From Planctomycetota bacterium (GTDB taxonomy: Bacteria; Planctomycetota; PLA2; JAEUHO01): a stretch of 8,674 bases of DNA. The position numbers were made by a program, and so were the translations under genes. The notes under the pieces were generated by a model. It searched no databases. It worked only from the letters and a program-made list of their open reading frames with translations, and was not told the origin of the DNA. The DNA lies in NCBI GenBank assembly GCA_024639415.1, contig JAHEIK010000143.1, forward strand, positions 1 through 8,674, read 5' to 3'. Shown here in pieces: positions 1 through 5,572 of this stretch. The number at the start of each line of letters is the position of its first letter. Within the stretch, counting starts at the first letter, position 1.

Positions 1-112
1 GCACCCCGCGCTCGGTCCACCAGGCCAGCAGGTGATCGCGGCAGGCCTCCTCCTCGCCGGACACCGACGGGATCCGCACGATGTCGCGCAGCAGGTCGAC
101 GGCCCCGCTCAA
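1..112 (-). CDS. argE: N-acetylornithine deacetylase/DapE-type M20 peptidase, N-terminal fragment
   Basis: Only the first 37 or so codons are in the window; the gene runs off the left edge. From a TTG start at 112 the protein begins MSGAVDLLRD and continues IVRIPSVSGEEEAC, the typical N-terminus of M20 metallopeptidases of the ArgE/DapE/LysK group (helix, then IPSVSGEE). Zinc ligands lie beyond the edge, so activity cannot be judged. TTG is chosen because its TTGA overlaps the argB stop by 4 bp, as at every other junction of this operon, and a GGGAG ribosome binding site lies 7 nt upstream. As the last visible gene of an arginine cluster with an acyl-ornithine carbamoyltransferase, it would be expected to remove the acyl group from N-acylcitrulline to release citrulline; that role is inferred from context. 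A DapE or LysK specificity cannot be excluded from the fragment. Confidence 0.8.
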   Translation of the reverse strand, partial: MSGAVDLLRDIVRIPSVSGEEEACRDHLLAWWTERGV

Positions 113-1026
113 CGTCGCGCTCCCGCGGTGCGCGACGTACCACCGTCGGCCTCGATCAGCGTCCCGACACCACGGACCGTGAACAACTCGAGCAGCAGGG
201 CGCTCTCTTCCACGCCGGAGAGGATGACCGCGGCCCCGACGCCTCCTTCGAGCGCCTCGATCATCGTGGTGAGCTTGGGCACCATGCCGCCGGCCACGGC
301 ACCGGAGGCCATGAGGTCGCGCGCCTCGGCGATCGTGAGCCGCGAGATGAGGGTCTCCGGGTCCGTCGCATCACGCAGGAGGCCGGGCACGCTGGTCAGC
401 GTGACAAGCTTCGACGCACCCAGGTCGCGCGCGAGCACGGAGGCCACAGTGTCGGCGTTGACGTTCAGCGGACTGCCGTCCTCGTCCCCGGCGAGCGAGG
501 AGATCACCGGCACGTAGCCTTGCTCGACAAGCAGGGAGAGGAGTCCGGTGTCGACGTCCGTGACGTCTCCGACGTGGCCGAAGTCGACGAGCGTGGTCTC
601 GCCGGTGGACTCGTCCGTCATCTCGGTCAGCGGGCGCTTCGTCGCGTGCAGGATGTCCCCGTCGACGCCCGAGAGGCCGACGGCTCGCACGCCGTGGCGG
701 CGCAGCGCCGAGAGCATGTCGACGTTGATCTGGCCGGCGAACACCATCTTCGCGACGGCGAGCGTCTCTTCGTCGGTGACGCGACGGCCCTGGACCATCT
801 TCGGCTCGAGTCCGAGCTTCTTGGACAGCGACGTCGCCTGGGGGCCGCCTCCATGCACGATGACGATGCGGATGTTGACATGCGTGAGCAGCGACACGTC
901 CTGCGCCAGCGAGTCGAGGGCCTCCGCGTTGGCCGCGATCTCACCGCCGACCTTGATCACCATCGTCTTGCGCCTGTGGCGCCGGAGATAGGGCAGGGCC
1001 TCCTTCAGCAGTCGTACGTCTCTCAT
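109..1026 (-). CDS. argB: Acetylglutamate kinase family (N-acylglutamate kinase)
   Basis: A 305-residue amino acid kinase that phosphorylates the gamma-carboxyl of an N-acylated glutamate, the second step of arginine synthesis. Visible motifs: phosphate-binding lysine and glycine loop KVGGE (25-29), HGGGPQ (58-63), GRRVTD (80-85) where most homologues have GLRVTD, NVNADT (188-193), and GGMVPK with Lys251. An N-terminal helix (about 4-20, KEALPYLRRHRRK) precedes the first strand, the feature that in known enzymes goes with arginine-inhibited hexameric forms, so feedback inhibition by arginine is likely but inferred. The ATG overlaps the argF' stop as ATGA, with GGGAG 7 nt upstream; an in-frame extension to 1215 lies inside argF' and is not credible. 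In Bacteroides the equivalent kinase uses N-succinylglutamate, so the acyl group here is uncertain. Confidence 0.95.
   Translation of the reverse strand: MRDVRLLKEALPYLRRHRRKTMVIKVGGEIAANAEALDSLAQDVSLLTHVNIRIVIVHGGGPQATSLSKKLGLEPKMVQGRRVTDEETLAVAKMVFAGQINVDMLSALRRHGVRAVGLSGVDGDILHATKRPLTEMTDESTGETTLVDFGHVGDVTDVDTGLLSLLVEQGYVPVISSLAGDEDGSPLNVNADTVASVLARDLGASKLVTLTSVPGLLRDATDPETLISRLTIAEARDLMASGAVAGGMVPKLTTMIEALEGGVGAAVILSGVEESALLLELFTVRGVGTLIEADGGTSRTAGARR
120..124 (-). promoter_or_regulatory. Ribosome binding site for the TTG-started argE
   Basis: The minus strand reads GGGAG here, 7 nt before the TTG at 112 to 110. It lies inside the end of argB and supports the non-ATG start of argE. No in-frame ATG or GTG is found in the nearby upstream codons I checked. 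Confidence 0.6.
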
Positions 1027-2033
1027 GCCGTCACTCCCATCGCACGGCACAGGGTAGCCTTCTGCACGTCCAAGCGCGCTGCGGCCTGATCGATCACGCC
1101 TGATGCTGGGCTGTCGAGCACCTCGTCCGTGACGACCACCCCGCGGCGTACGGGCAGGCAGTGCAGGAACACGCCGTGGTCCGTGCGCCCCATGGCCGCG
1201 GCATCGACGATCCACTCGGGGTGGGCCTGCACGGCCGCCGCGGCCGTCTCGGGCGCGCCGTAGTCACCGCGCGCGCCCCAGGACTTCGCGTAGATCACGC
1301 GCGCGCCGTCGAACGCAGCATCCCGATCGTGGCTCACGGACAGCGATCCGCCGGCCGCCTCCGCCAGCGCGCTCGCGTCCTGCAGCACGCCCTCGTCGAG
1401 GTCGAATCCCGGCGGATGGGCGAGGACCACGTCGTGCCCTTCATGCGCGAACGCGAGCGTGGCGGCGTGCGGTACGGCCAGGGGCAGCGGCTTGACGTGC
1501 GGCGCCCACGTCACGACCACCTTGGCGCGCTCGCCGACCTTGCGCCGCACCGTCAGCGCGTCGGCCAGACCCTGGTGCGGATGGTCCATCGCCGACTCGA
1601 GGCTCAGCAGCGGCACGCTGCTGGCGGCGGCGGCGGAGCGGATGACCTCGTCCCGCGCGTCCGCGGCGGCATCACTGAGCGAGGCGAACGAGCGCAGGCC
1701 CAGTCCGTCGAGCATGCGAGCCAGGACGGCGAAGCCCTCCTTGACGTGCTCGGCGTGCGGCCCGTCCATCACGACGCCGTCGCGATGCTCCAAGCTCCAC
1801 AGGCCGCCGCCCACCTGGAGATTCACGGACGAGGCGCCGAGATCGCTGCATGCGACCTCGAAGGCGGTGCGCGTGCGCAACGAGGGATTGAAGAAGACCA
1901 TGCCGAAGCGCTTGCCTTGCAGCAGGGGCCGGCGACCGCGCGCGCCGCTCAGGATCTCGGACTGAGCAAGGAGTTCCTGCCACGTCGCGCTGTCGACGTC
2001 GCGCAGACTCAGGAAGTGCCAAGGGGTCGTCAT
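1023..2033 (-). CDS. argF': N-acyl-ornithine carbamoyltransferase (acetyl- or succinylornithine type)
   Basis: A 336-residue transcarbamylase that moves the carbamoyl group from carbamoyl phosphate to an N-acylated ornithine. Carbamoyl-phosphate motifs are intact: SLRTRT (51-56), HPHQ (151-154, usually HPCQ or HPLQ) and HCLPVRR (291-297). Features specific to the acylornithine branch, and unlike normal ArgF, are Trp79 in GLWSLE, VMDGPHAEH (88-96), TWAPH (175-179) followed by KPLPLAVP, and YAKSW (248-252). By eye the TWAPH, PLPLAVP and HCLPVRR stretches look closer to the Bacteroides succinylornithine enzyme than to the Xanthomonas acetylornithine enzyme. However, the residue reported to discriminate them (Glu92 versus Pro90) is Ala94 here, and the carboxylated Lys302 of Xanthomonas aligns with Val300. 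The ATG overlaps the argD stop as ATGA, preceded by a strong GAGGAG. Family assignment is secure; substrate is not. Confidence 0.92.
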   Translation of the reverse strand: MTTPWHFLSLRDVDSATWQELLAQSEILSGARGRRPLLQGKRFGMVFFNPSLRTRTAFEVACSDLGASSVNLQVGGGLWSLEHRDGVVMDGPHAEHVKEGFAVLARMLDGLGLRSFASLSDAAADARDEVIRSAAAASSVPLLSLESAMDHPHQGLADALTVRRKVGERAKVVVTWAPHVKPLPLAVPHAATLAFAHEGHDVVLAHPPGFDLDEGVLQDASALAEAAGGSLSVSHDRDAAFDGARVIYAKSWGARGDYGAPETAAAAVQAHPEWIVDAAAMGRTDHGVFLHCLPVRRGVVVTDEVLDSPASGVIDQAAARLDVQKATLCRAMGVTA

Positions 2034-3277
2034 GCCGGCTCCTCTGCGAGGATCTTCTCGAGGGCGGGGACCCAGTTCACGGCTTCGTCGCGCGTGAGCG
2101 TCAGGGGCGCGAGGATCCGGATCTGGTGCGGGTTGCCGCCGCACGAGCCGACAAGAACGCCCGCCGCCGCAAGCGCGCGCACCACCGGCTTGGCCGGCCG
2201 GTCGAGGTTGATGCCTACGAGCAGGCCGCGGCCTGCCGTGGACTCGACGCCCGGCACCGTCTCGACGGCCGCGCGCAGCACCTGACCGACGTGCTCGGCG
2301 TTGCGCGGCAGATCCTCGTCCACGAGCACCGCGATCGTCGCGGCGATGGCAGCCGAAGCCAGCGGCCCCCCGCCGAAGGTCGTGCCTTGCTCCCCCACCG
2401 CGACCTGCTCTGCGAGATCCTCACGCACGAAGACCACGCCGGCAGGGAAGCCCGAGGCGATGCCCTTGGCGCCGCTGATCAGATCCGGCGTGACGCCTAC
2501 GTGCTCACCGAAGAACATCGTGCCCGTGCGACCGAAGCCCGTCTGCACTTCGTCGAAGATCAGCAGCGCCCCGTGCTCGTCGCATAGTTCGCGGAGGGAG
2601 CGGAAGTACGCGTCAGGCGCGACGCGGATGCCCCCCATCGAGGGAATCGGCTCCAGCATGACGGCGGCGACATCGTCGCCCAGGGTCGCAGCCAGGGCGT
2701 CCACGTCCCCGTAGGGCACGTAGTCATGCTGCGTGGGAATCGGGTACGCGGGATCGCGATAGCCGGGGATGCCGGTCGCCCCGAGCGCACCGAGTGTGCG
2801 CCCGTGGAAGCCCCCCTCCATCGACACCACGCGCATGCGGCCCGTGTGCTTGCGGGCGAGCTTCAGGGCGCACTCGTTCGCTTCGGCGCCCGAGCTGCAC
2901 AGGAACACGCTGCGCAGGCTCTCCGGAGCGAGCGCCGTGAGCCGCTCGACCGCAAGAGCTCGTACGTCGCTGTAGACCATGTTGCTGTAGAAGAGCAGAC
3001 GGCCGGCCTGCGCTCGCAGGGCCGCCACGACCCGCGGATGGCAGTGCCCCGTCAGCGCGACCGCGTGACCGCCGTACAGGTCCAGGTAGCGCTTGCCGTC
3101 GGCGTCGCGCACGTGGCAGCCCTCGCCCGACACCAGTGCCAGGGGGTACTTCGCATACGTCGGCACCTGGCCCGTGTCCTCGATGGCCCGAATCGCCTGG
3201 GTGGAGGCCGGCAGCGGCCCCAGGGCCGCCTCGAGGGCGGCCTCCAGACCCGGATCGGGTGTCTCCGACGCGCTCAC
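2030..3277 (-). CDS. argD: N-acylornithine aminotransferase (class III, PLP-dependent)
   Basis: A 415-residue class III aminotransferase, expected to transfer an amino group from glutamate to N-acylglutamate 5-semialdehyde to give N-acylornithine. It has the N-terminal YLDLYGG (64-70), SSGAEANE for phosphate binding (128-135), GGFHGRT (155-161), FDEVQTGFGRTG with Asp242 contacting the PLP ring nitrogen, the Schiff-base lysine Lys271 in SGAKGIASGFP, and GTTFGGGPLA (298-307). The C-terminal HQIRILAPLTLT (384-395) is typical of ArgD. The GTG start overlaps the argC stop as GTGA and has GGGAG 7 nt upstream. Length is slightly above the usual 390-400 because of an N-terminal extension of about 20 residues. 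Related GABA, succinylornithine or LysJ-type aminotransferases share these motifs, so the arginine role rests partly on the gene neighbourhood. Confidence 0.93.
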   Translation of the reverse strand: MSASETPDPGLEAALEAALGPLPASTQAIRAIEDTGQVPTYAKYPLALVSGEGCHVRDADGKRYLDLYGGHAVALTGHCHPRVVAALRAQAGRLLFYSNMVYSDVRALAVERLTALAPESLRSVFLCSSGAEANECALKLARKHTGRMRVVSMEGGFHGRTLGALGATGIPGYRDPAYPIPTQHDYVPYGDVDALAATLGDDVAAVMLEPIPSMGGIRVAPDAYFRSLRELCDEHGALLIFDEVQTGFGRTGTMFFGEHVGVTPDLISGAKGIASGFPAGVVFVREDLAEQVAVGEQGTTFGGGPLASAAIAATIAVLVDEDLPRNAEHVGQVLRAAVETVPGVESTAGRGLLVGINLDRPAKPVVRALAAAGVLVGSCGGNPHQIRILAPLTLTRDEAVNWVPALEKILAEEPA

Positions 3278-4299
3278 AGCCCGGCTCCCGGGCGATCGAG
3301 ACCCGCGGTCTCGTCCAGGCCGAACATGAGGTTCAGGTTCTGCACGGCAGAGCCGGCCATGCCCTTGCCCAGGTTGTCGATGGCGAGCGTCACGCAGGCC
3401 ATGCGATCCCCCGGCGTGACACAGAGATCGACGCAGTTCGTTCCGAGGCAGGCGCGCAGGTCCGGAGGCACGCCGTGCATGCGGACGAACGGCTCGTCGG
3501 CGTAGACCCCCGCGTAGGCCTGGCGCACATCGTCGTCGGACGCATCGCCCACGGGCACGAAGGCCGTGACGTGGATTCCGCGCGAGAACGGCGCCGAGTG
3601 CGGCACGAAGTCCACGCGCGTGTCACCGCCGAGGGCGTGGATCACCTCCGGCAGGTGCTGGTGATGCAGCGGCCGGTAGGCCTTGAAGTTCGAGAAGCGC
3701 TCGGGATGGTGCGTGCCCTGCTTGGGGCGCGCTCCGGAGCCCGAGGAGCCCGTCACGCTGACCACCGACACCCGGCCCTGGATCATGCCCAGGCGGGCCA
3801 GCGGCCAGAGCGCCAGGATGGTCGCCGACGCGTGGCAGCCGGGATTGGCCACCAGGCGCGCACCGCGCACCGCATCGCGCTGACCGCACTCGGCGAGACC
3901 GTACTCGGCCGTCGCCAGCAACTCGGGATGCGGATGCTCGTAGGCGTACCACGCCGGGTACTGGCTCGGATCAGGCAGGCGGAAGTCGCCCGAGAGATCG
4001 ATGATCCTGAGCTCCGGGGCGGCTGCGAGCAGCCCCGGCAGCTCGGATGCGCTGACGCCGTGCGGCTTGGCGAAGAAGACGACGTCGTTCTCCTGCGCAA
4101 GACGCAGCCGTACGTCCTCGGTCTCCTTGGTGAAGCTCAGGCGCGTGAAGCCCGCAAGGTGAGGGTGCCGGTCGGCGACCGGCCCCTCCTCGCTACGGCT
4201 CGTGAGCGCCGTGACCTCGACCCCGGGGTGGCCGACGAGCAGCCGCAGGAGCTCCATGCCCCCGTAGCCCGTGCCGCCCAGGATCGCGGCACGGATCAC
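3274..4299 (-). CDS. argC: N-acetyl-gamma-glutamyl-phosphate reductase
   Basis: A 341-residue NADPH-dependent reductase that turns N-acylglutamyl phosphate into the semialdehyde. It shows the dinucleotide-binding GGTGYGGME (8-16), FFAKPHG (75-81), IIDLSGDFR (99-107), the catalytic cysteine Cys155 in ANPGCHAS, TGSSGSGA (183-190), the HHQHLPE stretch (212-218) containing the expected catalytic histidine, and NLGKGMAGSAVQNLN near the C-terminus (309-323), all as in ArgC. The start is GTG at 4299, overlapping the mdh stop as GTGA; the open frame extends further upstream but lies inside mdh in the wrong frame and carries no nearby start. Unlike its neighbours, this start has no recognisable purine-rich ribosome binding site. 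Instead a 6-bp hairpin (4303-4317) sits just upstream, so translation probably depends on coupling to mdh. Confidence 0.95.
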   Translation of the reverse strand: MIRAAILGGTGYGGMELLRLLVGHPGVEVTALTSRSEEGPVADRHPHLAGFTRLSFTKETEDVRLRLAQENDVVFFAKPHGVSASELPGLLAAAPELRIIDLSGDFRLPDPSQYPAWYAYEHPHPELLATAEYGLAECGQRDAVRGARLVANPGCHASATILALWPLARLGMIQGRVSVVSVTGSSGSGARPKQGTHHPERFSNFKAYRPLHHQHLPEVIHALGGDTRVDFVPHSAPFSRGIHVTAFVPVGDASDDDVRQAYAGVYADEPFVRMHGVPPDLRACLGTNCVDLCVTPGDRMACVTLAIDNLGKGMAGSAVQNLNLMFGLDETAGLDRPGAGL

Positions 4300-5237
4300 G
4301 AGGCTGAGGCGCTCAGCGACTTGACGTCGGCGATGCCGGACGCGACGCCGGCGGCCGAGGACTTGAGCATCTCCAGCTCGCTGTCGTCCAGGTCGAGCTC
4401 GACGATCTTCGTGACGCCCTTGGCACCGAGGTGCACCGGCACGCCGCAGTACATGCCCTCGAGGCCGTACACGCCGTCGAGGTACGCGCTGCAGGGCAGC
4501 AGGCGGTCGGAGTCGTTGAGGATGGCCTCGGTCATGAGCGCGGCCGCCGCACCGGGTGCGTAGTACGCGCTGCCGGTCCCGAGCAGCTTCACGATCTCGG
4601 CACCGCCCGCACGGGTGCGTGCGGCCATGGCCTCGATGCGGTCCGCGGCAATCAGCTCGGTGATCGGCACACCACCCACGGTGCTGAAGCGCGGCAGCGG
4701 CACCATGGAGTCGCCGTGGCCACCGAGGACCATCGCCTTGATGTCCGTGGGCGAGCAGCCGAGCTCCATCGAGATGAAGGTCGAGAAGCGAGCCGAGTCG
4801 AGGATGCCGGCCATGCCGACGACGCGCGAGGCCTCGAAACCGGTTGCCTGCTGGACGGTCCAGGTCATGACGTCGAGCGGGTTGGTGACGCAGACGACGA
4901 TGGCGTCGGGTGCGTGCTGCTTGATCGCCGCGCCCGAGGCGCGAGCGATGTCGGCGTTCTTGCGCAGGAGATCCATGCGGTCCATGCCCGGCTTGCGCGG
5001 GAAGCCCGCGGTCACGACCACCACCTCGCTGCCCGCGATGATGGAGACGTCGTGGCTGCCCTCGATACGGCCGTCGAAGCCGAAGATGGGGCCGACCTGG
5101 CTCATGTCGAGCGCCTTGCCTGCGGGCACGCCCTCGAGGATGTCGTAGACCGCCACGTCTGCTGTGCCACGAGACGCGATCTGGTAGGCGCACGTCGCAC
5201 CTACGTTGCCGCCGCCGATGATGCCGACCTTGCGCAT
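4296..5237 (-). CDS. mdh: Malate dehydrogenase, LDH-like type
   Basis: A 313-residue NAD-dependent malate dehydrogenase that interconverts malate and oxaloacetate in the cytoplasm. The Rossmann motif is GGGNVGATCA (8-17), with Asp32 at the end of the second strand favouring NAD over NADP. The active-site loop RKPGMDRMDLL (81-91) carries the two arginines (Arg81, Arg87); the first marks malate rather than lactate specificity. VTNPLDVM (117-124) contains substrate-binding Asn119, LDSARF (146-151) has Asp147 and Arg150 of the catalytic dyad region, and GGHGDSMVP (172-180) holds proton acceptor His174. Length matches the LDH-like MDH family. The ATG at 5237 is chosen because AGGAG lies 6 nt upstream and the protein begins directly with the Rossmann strand. 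It heads the operon and overlaps argC by 4 bp. Oxaloacetate made here could feed aspartate for argininosuccinate synthesis, which is speculation. Confidence 0.96.
   Translation of the reverse strand: MRKVGIIGGGNVGATCAYQIASRGTADVAVYDILEGVPAGKALDMSQVGPIFGFDGRIEGSHDVSIIAGSEVVVVTAGFPRKPGMDRMDLLRKNADIARASGAAIKQHAPDAIVVCVTNPLDVMTWTVQQATGFEASRVVGMAGILDSARFSTFISMELGCSPTDIKAMVLGGHGDSMVPLPRFSTVGGVPITELIAADRIEAMAARTRAGGAEIVKLLGTGSAYYAPGAAAALMTEAILNDSDRLLPCSAYLDGVYGLEGMYCGVPVHLGAKGVTKIVELDLDDSELEMLKSSAAGVASGIADVKSLSASAS
4303..4317 (-). promoter_or_regulatory. Hairpin at the mdh stop, just before the argC start
   Basis: The plus strand reads GCTGAG GCG CTCAGC, a perfect 6-bp inverted repeat with a 3-nt loop. 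In the minus-strand transcript it occupies the last codons of mdh and ends 3 nt before the argC GTG, exactly where a ribosome binding site would be expected and is missing. It may gate reinitiation at argC. It could also be a by-product of the Ser/Ala codons at the end of mdh. Confidence 0.35.
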
Positions 5238-5280
5238 GGTTCTCTCCTGGTTGGGCGCACCCCGAGCGCGCTGGAAATGG

Positions 5281-5310
5281 AGGATAGATCCGGAGGGGGC
5301 TCCGGGCCAA
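5281..5310 (-). promoter_or_regulatory. Candidate sigma70-type promoter for the mdh-arg operon
   Basis: On the minus strand TTGGCC (5310-5305) and TATCCT (5286-5281) are separated by 18 bp; each matches 4 of 6 consensus bases. The predicted transcript start would lie around 5275, giving a leader of roughly 37 nt before the mdh ATG. It is placed sensibly at the only large gap in the region, but the match is moderate and the spacer contains a hairpin (5290-5305). Confidence 0.35.
5290..5305. repeat. Inverted repeat inside the candidate promoter spacer
   Basis: The plus strand reads CCGGAG GGGG CTCCGG, with perfect 6-bp arms and a 4-nt loop. It lies between the proposed -35 and -10 elements, touching the end of the -35. 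It could be an operator half-site pair or chance in GC-rich DNA. Confidence 0.45.
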
Positions 5311-5328
5311 GGGGGACCCGAGCGGTCG

Positions 5329-5354
5329 GGCGTGGACGTGGTCTGGTCCACGCC
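5329..5354. repeat. Inverted repeat with 9-bp arms
   Basis: GGCGTGGAC and GTCCACGCC flank an 8-nt loop (GTGGTCTG), a perfect 9-bp pairing. It lies about 20 bp upstream of the candidate -35 of the mdh operon, so it may be an activator or repressor site, or a hairpin ending transcripts from mlaED. No T-run follows. Confidence 0.55.
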
Positions 5355-5360
5355 GCCGTG

Positions 5361-5370
5361 GGGGCGCCCC
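5361..5370. repeat. Palindromic decamer GGGGCGCCCC, copy 1
   Basis: A perfect self-complementary decamer, identical to the one at 5490-5499. Both lie in the same intergenic region, 129 bp apart. The bases next to the two copies differ, so only the decamer itself is shared. Confidence 0.5.
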
Positions 5371-5371
5371 A

Positions 5372-5390
5372 GCGCGTCCGGAGGACGCGC
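5372..5390. repeat. Inverted repeat with 8-bp arms and 3-nt loop
   Basis: GCGCGTCC GGA GGACGCGC pairs perfectly over 8 bp. It would form a very stable RNA hairpin about 185 nt after the mlaD stop and may contribute to ending the mla transcript. It has no U-tract on either side, so the terminator role is uncertain. Confidence 0.5.
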
Positions 5391-5489
5391 GTGTGTGCGC
5401 CCGTCGGGCGGTCACCGAGGGCCGACGAACGCCACCCGCGAGGTAGGACGACGGGCGCGCACGCGTCCGCACGCAGAGCGGGCGGACTT

Positions 5490-5499
5490 GGGGCGCCCC
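5490..5499. repeat. Palindromic decamer GGGGCGCCCC, copy 2
   Basis: Second identical copy of the palindrome at 5361-5370, on the mlaD side of the gap. Two copies suggest a possible dimeric-regulator site, though strong local GC bias makes chance more likely than it would be elsewhere. Confidence 0.5.
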
Positions 5500-5572
5500 T
5501 ACGTGCCCCCGCAGGGTCGAAACGGTACCCGGAGCGGGCGCGAGGGAGGGGCCCGGCAGCTGCGCTGCGGAG

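Larger units (their letters stand above)
5238..5572. other. 335-bp intergenic region between mlaD and mdh
   Basis: No credible gene is seen here; frames that are open on either strand are low-complexity Arg/Gly/Pro readings typical of GC-rich DNA. The stretch holds the mdh ribosome binding site, a candidate promoter, three GC-rich inverted repeats (5290-5305, 5329-5354, 5372-5390), two copies of a palindromic decamer, and a short 5-bp hairpin just after the mlaD stop (5556-5568). No U-rich tract follows any hairpin, so a classical intrinsic terminator cannot be called, and I see no AT-rich ArgR-type box. Confidence 0.7.

Noticed and set aside
1161..2285. A 374-codon open frame on the plus strand
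   Set aside because: It is antisense to argF' and the end of argD, has no recognisable motif and an Arg/His/Gln-rich composition typical of shadow frames.
3136..4563. A 475-codon open frame on the plus strand
   Set aside because: It lies antisense to argC and parts of argD and mdh, all secure by motif, and reads as Arg/Ala/Gly/His-rich low-complexity sequence. Long antisense open frames are expected in GC-rich coding DNA.
5238..5351. Upstream extension of mdh by 38 codons
   Set aside because: The extra residues have no homology pattern, while the ATG at 5237 has an AGGAG site 6 nt upstream and begins directly with the Rossmann strand.
3274..5472. A 732-codon minus-strand frame that would extend argC far upstream
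   Set aside because: The upstream part overlaps mdh in another frame and reads as Arg-rich noise. ArgC homology starts exactly at the GTG at 4299, which also fits the GTGA overlap.
5556..5568. Short hairpin after the mlaD stop as an intrinsic terminator
   Set aside because: The stem is only 5 bp and no T-rich stretch follows, so it does not meet the standard for a terminator.
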